Source: Alistipes sp. CHKCI003
Lineage (GTDB): Bacteria; Bacteroidota; Bacteroidia; Bacteroidales; Rikenellaceae
DNA length: 64,000 bases
Direction of reading: 5' to 3'
Assembly: GCF_900021155.1 (NCBI RefSeq)
Contig: NZ_FCNT01000052.1
Coordinates: 1 to 64,000, forward strand
In this document: piece by piece, positions 9,633 through 16,847 of the stretch
How the letters are laid out: each line of letters opens with the position of its first letter
Numbering within the stretch: position 1 is the stretch's first letter
Position numbers and translations under genes: made by a program
The notes under the pieces: model-generated
What the model was told of the DNA's origin: nothing
The model's database searches: none
What the model saw: only the letters and a program-made list of their open reading frames with translations

Positions 9633-10427
9633 TCAAAGTTCGAACCGGACGCCGCCCACGAAGTTGAATTGTTCCCGATAGGGGTTGCAGATGATGCGGG
9701 CCAGCAGTCCGAGCCGCAGGTTGCGGCGCAGGGTCCACGTCTTGGCGGCATGAAGATAGACGTTCGTAACGGCGAATCCCCGCGTGTTGAAGCAGTTCTC
9801 GGTGGACCACGGCATGAATCCCACGCCCGTCTTGAAGTCGACGGCCTGCCGGAGGGCGAACGGATAGGAGATCTCCGCATAGGAGGAGTAGTTGCGCCTG
9901 CCGTCGTCGGCGACATCCGCACCGGCGAACATCGTGCCCCACCAGATGCCGATCGGCACCCGCTCGCTCACGCTCCACGACAGGCTGGCTTCGAACGTGT
10001 GGGCGCTGCGGTGTCCGAAGTCGAAGAAGCGCCCCTCGGCTTCGGGGTGGGGTGCGATGTAGTAGTCGATGAGCGCGGCTTCGAACCGTCCCTTCCGGTA
10101 GCCGAGCGAGAGGTTCACCTCGCGCATCTGCGTCCCCGAGAAATCGGTCGACGCCCATGCGCCGATGAACAGGCCGCCCCACGAAACCCGCAGGAAGGGC
10201 TGGAAGCTCGCACCGGCCTGATAGCTGCCGCGGCTGACGTAGCTGCTCAGCAGTTCGATGCCCATCTCGAATCCGAGCCGCGGGGAGGCCGCCTCCGCGA
10301 GCGTGTCGGCGCACTCTTCGGGAATATGCTTTTCGGGGATGCTCTCTTTGGGGGTGCGGGCCGAGGCGCTGCGGGCCGTGAAAAGCAGAAGTACGGCGAC
10401 GATCGGGAGGATGCTGCTGCGGGTCAT
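9633..10427 (-). CDS. Putative outer-membrane beta-barrel protein
   Basis: A 264-residue exported protein. A signal peptide (about residues 1-23, hydrophobic core SILPIVAVLLLF) precedes alternating amphipathic strands. Examples are LGFEMGIELLSSYVSRGSYQAGASFQ, WGGLFIGAWASTD and VGGVRFEL. The chain ends in a hydrophobic C-terminus as expected for a barrel. The ELLSSYVSRG...QPFLRVSWGGLFIGAWAST arrangement recalls small TorF-like porins. Its substrate is unknown. It is divergently transcribed from the DMT permease gene, with both -7 elements and an inverted repeat between them. Confidence 0.7.
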   Translation of the reverse strand: MTRSSILPIVAVLLLFTARSASARTPKESIPEKHIPEECADTLAEAASPRLGFEMGIELLSSYVSRGSYQAGASFQPFLRVSWGGLFIGAWASTDFSGTQMREVNLSLGYRKGRFEAALIDYYIAPHPEAEGRFFDFGHRSAHTFEASLSWSVSERVPIGIWWGTMFAGADVADDGRRNYSSYAEISYPFALRQAVDFKTGVGFMPWSTENCFNTRGFAVTNVYLHAAKTWTLRRNLRLGLLARIICNPYREQFNFVGGVRFEL

Positions 10428-10453
10428 GGCGGTAGTCGGGGTTTTCGAAAGCG

Positions 10454-10461
10454 CAAAAGTA
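10454..10461 (-). promoter_or_regulatory. Candidate -7 element, outer-membrane protein gene
   Basis: Read on the minus strand this is TACTTTTG, a match to TAnnTTTG, 26 bp before the start codon at 10427. Confidence 0.6.
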
Positions 10462-10462
10462 A

Positions 10463-10482
10463 CTTTTTTCTGAAGAAAAAAG
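10463..10482. repeat. 9-bp inverted repeat between divergent promoters
   Basis: CTTTTTTCT (10463-10471) and AGAAAAAAG (10474-10482) are perfect inverted arms separated by GA. The repeat sits between the -7 elements of two divergent genes. It could be a shared operator or simply A/T-rich upstream promoter DNA. Confidence 0.5.
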
Positions 10483-10504
10483 GAGAGTTCGGGATAAGAT
10501 TTGT

Positions 10505-10512
10505 TACATTTG
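10505..10512 (+). promoter_or_regulatory. Candidate -7 element, DMT permease gene
   Basis: TACATTTG matches TAnnTTTG and lies 18 bp before the ATG at 10531. This supports the ATG over the upstream in-frame TTG at 10501, which would precede the transcription start. Confidence 0.65.
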
Positions 10513-10530
10513 CGCCGTTATTCCGGAATT

Positions 10531-11448
10531 ATGGACCACACGAAAGTCAAAGGTTACGTTTTGGGAGCGGTCGCAGCCGCCAGCTACGGACTCAATCCGC
10601 TCTTCGCGCTGCCGATGTACGAGGCGGGCATGGATGTCGATTCGGTGCTCTTCTACCGCTATGCGGCGGCCGTCGTGCTGCTCGGCGGACTGATGCTCGC
10701 GAGGCGGCAGTCGTTCGCGCTGCGCCGGGCCGAGCTTGCGCCGCTCGCGGCGATGGGCCTGCTCTTCTCCTTTTCGTCGCTCTTCCTGTTCCGGAGCTAC
10801 AACCTCATGGATGCGGGCATCGCCTCGACGATCCTGTTCGTCTATCCCGTGCTGGTGGCCGTCATCATGGCCCTGTTCTTCCACGAGCGGGTTTCGCTCC
10901 TCACGACCCTCTCGATCGGACTGGCTTTCTGCGGCATCTCGCTGCTCTACAGGGGCGAGGGCGGCACGACGCTGAGCCTGCTGGGAGTGGCGCTCGTCTT
11001 TCTTTCGTCGCTATGCTATGCGGTCTACATCGTCGGCGTCAACCGTTCGGCGCTGCGCCGCATGCCCACCGAGAAACTGACCTTCTATGCGCTTCTGTTC
11101 GGGCTCTCGGTCTTCGCGGTGCGCCTGCGTTTCGGCGCCGGTCTGCAACCGGTCCCGACGGCGGGACTGTGGGTCAATGCCGTTTCGCTGGGCCTGTTCC
11201 CGACGCTCGTGTCGCTCGTAACGATGGCGCAGGCCATCCGCTGCATCGGATCGACGCCGACGGCGATTCTCGGCGCACTGGAGCCCGTAACGGCGCTTTT
11301 CTTCGGCGTGGTCGTCTTCGGCGAGCAGCTCACCTTCCGCATCGTAACGGGTGTGGTGCTGATTCTCGTCGCCGTTACGGTCATCATCGTGGGCAAACCG
11401 CTCGCGGAGCGTCTTTCGCCCTTGTTCCGGCTCCACCGCCTGCGGTAA
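10531..11448 (+). CDS. EamA/DMT family permease
   Basis: A 305-residue integral membrane protein with about ten hydrophobic helices arranged as two EamA repeats. The first begins at GYVLGAVAAASYGLNPLFALPMY; the second begins near LLGVALVFLSSLCYAVYIVGV and ends LGALEPVTALFFGVVVFGE...GVVLILVAV. Family members export metabolites or amino acids; the substrate is not predictable here. The stop codon directly abuts that of the convergent DUF4396 gene, with no spacer. Confidence 0.85.
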   Translation: MDHTKVKGYVLGAVAAASYGLNPLFALPMYEAGMDVDSVLFYRYAAAVVLLGGLMLARRQSFALRRAELAPLAAMGLLFSFSSLFLFRSYNLMDAGIASTILFVYPVLVAVIMALFFHERVSLLTTLSIGLAFCGISLLYRGEGGTTLSLLGVALVFLSSLCYAVYIVGVNRSALRRMPTEKLTFYALLFGLSVFAVRLRFGAGLQPVPTAGLWVNAVSLGLFPTLVSLVTMAQAIRCIGSTPTAILGALEPVTALFFGVVVFGEQLTFRIVTGVVLILVAVTVIIVGKPLAERLSPLFRLHRLR

Positions 11449-12555
11449 TCACATCCCTTTTTTGATCCCCTTGCGGATCAGCAGCACGTTCACGGGCAGC
11501 GACACGAGAAAGCCGCAGCACATGGCGATCTGCATCATGAACCAAAACCGAAAGGTCGTGCGGGAGAACGCCGCACCGTCGCCGAGGACGAAAATTGCGA
11601 CGGCCATCCAGCCGTACATGCCCGCCTGCCATGCCGTGAGGGAGAGAAAATCGGCCTTGGCCGCACGGACGACCGCCTCGCCGCGCGGAATGCGCTCCAT
11701 GCCCCGAATGGCGGCATACTGGAAGCCGATGCCGAAAACGAGCGCCAGCAGATAGTCCGTTATCCATGTCCCTGCGAGCAGGCTGCCCCCGACGGCTACC
11801 GGCACGAAATACAGGAACCACTCGCCGGTCAGGTCGGCCAGCGTGCAGCCCGCTCCGCAATGGAGCGTCGAGAGCACCGCCGACTGCCAGCGCGGACGCG
11901 GAGCGCCCATGTTCATCGTCTCCATATTCATCGTCTCCATATTCATCGTCCCCATGTTCATCGTTCCCGTGTTCATTGCCTCCGTCTCCGTCGTGTCCGT
12001 TTTCATCGTGCTCGTCTTCGTCGCGTGCGGGGGCATCCCGTGCATCTCCGTTTTTCCCGGTCCGCCCGCTCCCGGTCCGTCCGGTTCCATGCCCGACGTT
12101 GCGTGCGTCATGGACATGCGGTGCATCTCTTTTTCCGGTTCGCTTCTTTTGTCGCAGGGCATATCCGCGATCATGCGGCCGCTTTGGTCCTTCGCTTCGG
12201 TCATACGCATGTGCGGAGAATCCGCACAGCTCTTGTCCCGGAGAGGGACAGGCGTTCCGTTCGTTCTCCGCGTGCCGGAGTGAAGATTTTCCGGGGCCGT
12301 CCCGTCCGGTTCCGCCGCGGGACGGCCGTTGCGGCATGCCTCTCCGGTCGTCGGTGCGGGATGCGGTTTCGCAGCCCTTCCGAAAGAGAAATAGGCCGCC
12401 AGCCCGACCGCGCCCGACCAAAGCGGGGTCAGAATCCATACGGCGTTCATGATGCGCATGGGCTGCGGACGGCGCCGCAGGTCGAACGCGACGACGGCAG
12501 CCGAGAGGAGGCCGCTCAGCACGGCGAGGCAGGCGGCGATGGAGAAGTGCTGCAT
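11449..12555 (-). CDS. DUF4396-like membrane protein with Met/His-rich insert
   Basis: A 368-residue protein with two N-terminal hydrophobic helices (about 3-24 and 36-57). A hydrophilic insert (about 60-222) loaded with Met, His and Thr follows. The C-terminal membrane domain carries LHCGAGCTLADLTGEW (Cys233, Cys237) and four or so helices. The C-terminal part resembles DUF4396 proteins as I remember them. The insert ends in ETMNM-type pentapeptides encoded by a 15-bp minisatellite, and elsewhere has MHRMSMTH and MHGMPPH. Such Met/His motifs bind Cu(I) or Ag(I) in known periplasmic proteins, so metal handling is possible but inferred. I start at the ATG at 12555 because it precedes a good first helix; an upstream frame to 12657 is less likely. 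Confidence 0.7.
   Translation of the reverse strand: MQHFSIAACLAVLSGLLSAAVVAFDLRRRPQPMRIMNAVWILTPLWSGAVGLAAYFSFGRAAKPHPAPTTGEACRNGRPAAEPDGTAPENLHSGTRRTNGTPVPLRDKSCADSPHMRMTEAKDQSGRMIADMPCDKRSEPEKEMHRMSMTHATSGMEPDGPGAGGPGKTEMHGMPPHATKTSTMKTDTTETEAMNTGTMNMGTMNMETMNMETMNMGAPRPRWQSAVLSTLHCGAGCTLADLTGEWFLYFVPVAVGGSLLAGTWITDYLLALVFGIGFQYAAIRGMERIPRGEAVVRAAKADFLSLTAWQAGMYGWMAVAIFVLGDGAAFSRTTFRFWFMMQIAMCCGFLVSLPVNVLLIRKGIKKGM
11908..11982. repeat. 15-bp coding minisatellite (about five units)
   Basis: Units of CATATTCATCGTCTC and close variants repeat at 11908, 11923, 11938, 11953 and 11968, decaying further downstream. On the minus strand each unit encodes ETMNM or a variant inside the DUF4396-like protein, so copy-number change would alter the Met-rich insert without breaking the frame. 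Confidence 0.85.
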
Positions 12556-13304
12556 GGCGGAATTTCGTTTTTCGATCCACCGAACAATTCGGATGCCAGC
12601 GGCGGACGGCGCCGGGATGTGCGTTGCGTGTATGTCGGACGGGCGGGCGGGTGTCATGGCCGTGCGTCCTTATGCGGCGTTGGGAGAGAGGGGTATGTGC
12701 GGAACATGTCTGCGACGGTCCGGCCGGCCGTTGTGCGCTCTGAGGGTTTCGCCGGAGGTTCCTTTTCGTCGGGGGGCAGTTGCGACGCGCCTCGGTCGGA
12801 GGATTCGATCCGGCTTTGGACGGTTACGGGGCGCTGCGGAGAGGGCGTGTATCGTGGCGGCACGATGCGGTGCCTGCGCAGGGCGGGAGCGGGAGGTGCG
12901 AAATGTTCCGTGCCGAGACGCCCGGAGCGTTCGGCGGCAGGCGAAAACATCCGTCCCAAGCGGAACTGCGATGCGATTGCGCTCCGCGCGATCCCTTTCT
13001 GTGCCGCCGTGTGGGGAATGGACGGGTGTCCCGTCGGCGGGTACGGTCCGCTGATGGCGGGAACGTCCGTCCGGAGTACGACGGTACCGTTGCCCGAAGC
13101 GCTGCCATCCGGAGGCCGCTGCGTCGTGCCGCATCGGCGGTCATTCGGACGAAGCCTTGGCGCATTCGACGGCGAAGGTTTTTTCGTGCGGGCCGGATTC
13201 GTTACCGTCCGCTGTACCGCGGCGTCTTCCCGGCCGAAAACGTTGCCCGCCGGAGGACGGTGCACCTCGGCGGACTGTCCGTATTCGTACTCTCCGGCCG
13301 GAAC
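12556..13304. other. Spacer of about 0.75 kb, no gene supported
   Basis: GC-rich DNA between the start of the DUF4396-like gene and the terminator of the repressor gene. Overlapping open frames on both strands have no recognisable domain. Confidence 0.5.
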
Positions 13305-13355
13305 ATATATAAAATAGCATCCCCGCAGGATTCCGAACGGGAAACTGCGGGGATG
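13305..13355 (-). terminator. Terminator of the repressor gene
   Basis: On the minus strand CATCCCCGCAG (13355-13345) pairs with CTGCGGGGATG (13328-13318), followed by CTATTTTATATATG. It lies 25 bp past the repressor stop codon. Confidence 0.75.
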
Positions 13356-13379
13356 GATGGCCGTTGCAGCGGCAGCGGT

Positions 13380-14198
13380 TTATTCCTCCGGCGGAATCAG
13401 CCGGTTCACGCGGTGTTTCAGCGAACTCACCTCTTCTTCCAGAGCGAGCATTTTCTTGTTGCACAGGTCTGCGGTCGGCACGAGCGACGGCGTCATGTAC
13501 CATTCCGCTTTCCAGATGCGGCGCAAATCCTCTTTCCCGAAGCGGAGAACCGGATAGCTGCGCGTGTCGTAGTTGTCGGCGAGTGCGGCGAAACCGCCTT
13601 CGTTTTCCGGCAGGGGCCTCAGCCGGCGGATGAGGCATTCGTTCCGCTGCGTAACCAGCACGCAGACGCTCCGTTCGTCGAGCTGCGCCCACTCGTCCTC
13701 GCCGAGCAGCCGGCAGACGATGTATCCGCCCTCTTGCAGCGTGGGACGCATCGCTTCGTCTTCGGTCCGGAAACAGAGGTAAAAACCTCTTTCGGGCATG
13801 AAGCCCGGGACGCGGATCGTCTCGGCGCCGGAGTACACCGTCTGAGCCTCCGCGGCGGCGCTCAGGTCGGCGACGGGAATCCCCGCGGCCGGACAGGTGC
13901 CTGCTCCGTTGTAGGAGGCCCGCACATCGCGCAGCTGATCCGGATCCGTTTCGTCGGCCGTTTTGTAGGTCGGATGGAGCCATGTGCGCAGCATGGGACC
14001 CTCGCCGCGCAGCAGCCAGTCGCCGTTCACGTCCTCGTAGTTGCGGAGAAATCTCTGCAGGGTATCTTCCGAAATGCCGTTCGGCTGGCTCAGAATGCCG
14101 TTTGCGACCCCTGTAACCTTATAAAAGGTGTATTTTGTAATACCTTTGGATTCAAGGTATTGCAAAATTCTTCCCTTTATAACTGAAATTTCTCTCAT
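13380..14198 (-). CDS. Phage-type repressor: HTH plus S24-like domain, probably non-cleavable
   Basis: A 272-residue regulator. An N-terminal helix-turn-helix (about residues 5-60; GRILQYLESKGITKYTFYKVTGVANGILS) is followed by an S24/LexA-like domain (about 125-235) and a short C-terminal coiled coil (KKMLALEEEVSSLKHRVNRL). In cleavable repressors the nucleophile lies in a DSMxPTL motif. Here the motif reads EDEAMRPTL, with Ala149 where Ser is expected, so autoproteolysis is unlikely. The ATG at 14198 gives a clean HTH start; the frame continues upstream into promoter DNA. It is divergent from a 64-residue HTH gene, an arrangement like phage CI/Cro control regions. No other phage genes are nearby. 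Confidence 0.8.
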   Translation of the reverse strand: MREISVIKGRILQYLESKGITKYTFYKVTGVANGILSQPNGISEDTLQRFLRNYEDVNGDWLLRGEGPMLRTWLHPTYKTADETDPDQLRDVRASYNGAGTCPAAGIPVADLSAAAEAQTVYSGAETIRVPGFMPERGFYLCFRTEDEAMRPTLQEGGYIVCRLLGEDEWAQLDERSVCVLVTQRNECLIRRLRPLPENEGGFAALADNYDTRSYPVLRFGKEDLRRIWKAEWYMTPSLVPTADLCNKKMLALEEEVSSLKHRVNRLIPPEE

Positions 14199-14204
14199 AT
14201 TTTC

Positions 14205-14235
14205 TTGTTTGTATGAAAAATCTCTACTATATTTG
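14205..14235 (+). promoter_or_regulatory. Candidate promoter of the Cro-like gene
   Basis: TTG (14205-14207), 20 bp, then TATATTTG (14228-14235), a full match to the Bacteroidetes -33/-7 arrangement. It overlaps the leader of the divergent repressor. Confidence 0.7.
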
Positions 14236-14258
14236 CAGTGATTATAAACTTTATGTAG

Positions 14259-14266
14259 CAAAAGTA
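14259..14266 (-). promoter_or_regulatory. Candidate -7 element of the repressor gene
   Basis: Minus-strand TACTTTTG lies 60 bp before the repressor start codon and faces the Cro-like promoter, so the two transcripts overlap at their 5' ends. Confidence 0.6.
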
Positions 14267-14281
14267 TACAAAATTTTCAAA

Positions 14282-14476
14282 ATGGACTCGGTCAGCAAGG
14301 AAAAACGTTTAAAAAACATCCGGCGGAATCTTGTCCGCGGGGATAAAAAACTTATAGCGGAACGTGCCGGCGTCCACTGGGTCTGGGTTTCGGAGGTGAT
14401 TCGCGGGCGGGGTACGAGCGAGCGGGTGCTCGCCATCGCCGAGCAGATCATCGCCGAACGGACCAAGCGCAAGTAA
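14282..14476 (+). CDS. Small helix-turn-helix DNA-binding protein (Cro-like)
   Basis: A 64-residue basic protein: a helix-turn-helix in DKKLIAERAGVHWVWVSEVI followed by RGRGTSERVLAIAEQIIAERTKRK. Similar short HTH proteins occur in Bacteroidetes mobile elements next to S24-like repressors. The ATG at 14282 is preferred over an in-frame ATG at 14213 because the latter lies upstream of the candidate promoter. It probably binds the shared control region, but that is inference from the layout. Confidence 0.75.
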   Translation: MDSVSKEKRLKNIRRNLVRGDKKLIAERAGVHWVWVSEVIRGRGTSERVLAIAEQIIAERTKRK

Positions 14477-14752
14477 CCGGCAGACGGCGGTTCGCAGAGT
14501 CCGGACAGGCCGCATGTTCCGTGCGTGCCGGTGCGCTGTCGTCGGCTGCATGTCTGATAAACGCCTCGAACGATCGGCTTTGCAAATTCTTGGCCGAAAG
14601 ATAATCAATATTATGCGATAATATAGAATATACAAAATAATAAATATAAAATATGTTTTTGAGGAGGTGGAGATTGTTCGTATATCCGAATTATAATTCG
14701 AGGGGGCGTAACTATTGGCCGTCCTAAATATTAAGTCCGGGAAAAATTATTA

Positions 14753-15880
14753 TTGATTGCTTCGCCGGCAGATATGGGCCTGTCGGTTTCGTGCAGCCAT
14801 GACGAAATGGCTGATGCACCGAAAGGGGACGAGCTGCCTGCGGTGTCTTACGCCGTATCCGCGGAGGAAGCGCTCGCCGATTTGCAGAACATGCTGGACG
14901 ACATGCGGACGCGCGGCAAGGTCCGCACGGTGGCGGATGTGCAGACGTTGTACGGCAGTGAAATGACCGCAACCCGGACGGCCGGGGAGGATGCTCCGCT
15001 GGGCTATGTCGTCAATTTCGAAGAGGGCGGTTACGCCGTTCTGGGGGCAGACCTCCGGCAAGACCCCGTGGTAGCCGTCGTGAACGAAAATTCGATGACG
15101 CCCCGGACGCTCGCCGCGGCGAAACGGGCCGTGGACGCAGGCGAAGAGGTCGATGCGCCGACCTTTGTGAATGCCATGGTGGCCGACTATCTCGTGCGGT
15201 CGCTCGACAATAACGAACCGCGTCCGAGGATCGGCTCATGGGAGATCAAGGAGAACAAGGGGTCGATGATGCTGACCAAGTGGGGGCCGGACGGGGTGTA
15301 CGGCGACGACCTGAATCCGGCGACCGTCGCTATCTGTCAGATTATGGTATACAACAAAAAGTTCAACCGCATCGATTTCAACCAACTCGGAGGATATATT
15401 CCCAATTGGACTTTGTTGAATACTGCGGCGACGATGAAAACGCCGACGGGCAACTGTGCGGAAGAGGTGGCCAAACTGTGCTCGGCCATGGACGGGACGA
15501 TTCGGGTCGCTCAGGGAAGCCGCACGACGATCGAAACAATCGTTCGAATTATGAGGAGTTCCATGCGCGAATATCAATTGGTGCAGTCGTTCTCTGTCGA
15601 TGAACTGGGGGATATGTATTTGGTTTCCGGTAGAATCAGGAGTATGCTCTTCGAGAACAATATGCCTGTGTACGTCGAAGCGACTACGTCCGCGGGAAGC
15701 CGTCATGCATGGGTATTCGACGGGTGGCGGATGAGAGAATGTCCGGGCGGTTCCGGCCGTCAATACTATGTGCGCTGCAATTTCGGCTGGCAGGGCGTGA
15801 ACGACGGAGTGTATTCGTTCGGCAATTTCCTCGGATACGACGAAAATCCGGAATTTATTTCCTATAACTTCGGCGACTGA
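14753..15880 (+). pseudogene. Degenerate C10 (streptopain-like) peptidase lacking the catalytic Cys
   Basis: A 375-codon frame related to peptidase family C10 (SpeB/fragipain). The propeptide/Spi-like part (YVVNFEEGGYAVLGADLRQDPVVAVV) is intact, and the catalytic His (SRHAWVFDGW, His318) and the following NFGWQGVNDGVYS segment are present. The nucleophile site, normally a GCVAxAxxQIM motif, reads NPATVAICQIM. Pro189 therefore occupies the Cys position, and the only nearby Cys (195) is misplaced. The N-terminus also looks broken: codons upstream read EKLLLIASPADMGLSVSCSHDE, like a lipoprotein signal, but there is no ATG before it. Possible starts are a TTG (14753) or an ATG (14774) that cuts the signal. 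A 24-codon frame at 14653-14727 lies upstream in another frame. It is either a dead gene or a pseudoprotease. Confidence 0.65.
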
Positions 15881-15909
15881 TCGGAGCCGCATCGGTCGCA
15901 TGACTTTCG

Positions 15910-15946
15910 ACGATCCGACGGATTGCACAGAAATCCGTCGGATCGT
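15910..15946 (+). terminator. Hairpin after the C10 peptidase gene
   Basis: A 15-bp perfect stem (15910-15924 with 15932-15946, ACGATCCGACGGATT) has a 7-base loop and is followed by TTCG. The T-tract is weak. Confidence 0.65.
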
Positions 15947-16048
15947 TTCGTTCGCGCACTCTGCGGAACCGCTCCCGCAGAGGCGTCGTTCGTGCAAATT
16001 TTGTTGAAAATTCGCCGTTGCGGAGGGCGGAAATCCGTGGGAAAAGCG

Positions 16049-16056
16049 TAAATTTG
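16049..16056 (+). promoter_or_regulatory. Candidate -7 element for plsC-parE-parC
   Basis: TAAATTTG matches TAnnTTTG, 45 bp before the preferred plsC start. The three genes downstream are tightly spaced and may share this promoter. Confidence 0.55.
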
Positions 16057-16093
16057 CAGATTGAATTATTATGGGGGAATGGCCCCTTGCGTT

Positions 16094-16831
16094 ATGTTGA
16101 GTATCCTTTACTATCTGTTTCTCGGCGTCGTCTGCACGCTTTTTCTCGTGCTTTCGGCCGTGGCGCTCGTGTTGACGTGGCCCTTCCAGCGGTCGCGCCG
16201 CACGGTGCATGAGCTCTCGCGCGTGCTGGTGCGGATTTTCTTTTTCGTTCCGCCCCTGTGGCGCCACAAGGTGATCGGCATGGAGCACGTCGACCGCAGG
16301 AAAGCCTATGTGATCGTCATCAACCATCGGGCGATGACCGACATTCCGGCGCTCTACTTCCTGCCGCTCAACTTCCGTTGGGTATCGAAGCGCGAGGTCT
16401 TCAGGCTGCCCTTTTTCGGACAGTTCTTGCGTCTGCACGGCGACATCTGCATCGACCGCGGCCATGCGGCCGAGGCCATGGAACAACTGCTGCGCGAGGG
16501 ACGGCGCTGGCTCGGACGGGGCGTGTCGGTGGCGGTCTTCCCCGAGGGCACCCGTTCGAAGGACGGCGAGATCCACCGCTTCAAGGCTGGCGCTTTCATG
16601 CTGGCCCGCGAGGCGGGTGCCGAAATCCTGCCCGTGGTGATGGACGGTACGACGACGCTCATCCGTCCGAACCGGCTGTTCCGCTGGCGCAACACCATCA
16701 CGCTCCGCGTATTGCCGCCCGTTTCCGCCGAACGCATCGCAGCGGCCGACGTGAAGGAGACGATGGGGGAGGTGCGCGAGGCCATGTGCGCAGCCCTCGC
16801 AGCGATGCGCGGCGCGGAGCAGCGCGGCTAA
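16094..16831 (+). CDS. plsC: 1-acyl-sn-glycerol-3-phosphate acyltransferase
   Basis: A PlsC-type acyltransferase of 245 residues that makes phosphatidic acid at the inner membrane. An N-terminal membrane helix ([26 protein letters not shown]) precedes the acyltransferase fold with NHRAMTD (the NHx4D catalytic motif) and FPEGTRS (phosphate-binding motif). The start is uncertain: ATG at 16079 adds five residues (MAPCV). parE begins 16 bp downstream, so the genes are probably cotranscribed, though the functions are unrelated. Confidence 0.88.
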   Translation: MLSILYYLFLGVVCTLFLVLSAVALVLTWPFQRSRRTVHELSRVLVRIFFFVPPLWRHKVIGMEHVDRRKAYVIVINHRAMTDIPALYFLPLNFRWVSKREVFRLPFFGQFLRLHGDICIDRGHAAEAMEQLLREGRRWLGRGVSVAVFPEGTRSKDGEIHRFKAGAFMLAREAGAEILPVVMDGTTTLIRPNRLFRWRNTITLRVLPPVSAERIAAADVKETMGEVREAMCAALAAMRGAEQRG

Positions 16832-16847
16832 ACCGAATGACACGATT

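Noticed and set aside
11908..11982. Short regular repeats that could be taken for a CRISPR array
   Set aside because: Units are 15 bp, head to tail without spacers, and encode part of a protein; no cas genes are present. The same reasoning applies to the arrays at 5909, 22226 and 37612.
14653..14727. A 24-codon frame (MFLRRWRLFVYPNYNSRGRN...) preceded by AT-rich DNA, upstream of the degenerate C10 peptidase
   Set aside because: It is too short to support alone, in a different frame from the peptidase and without a family I know. It may be debris of the damaged 5' end, so it is mentioned in that entry only.
13380..15880. Calling 13.4-15.9 kb a prophage or integrative element
   Set aside because: There is no integrase, structural gene, att-like repeat or tRNA; only the two-regulator switch resembles phage.
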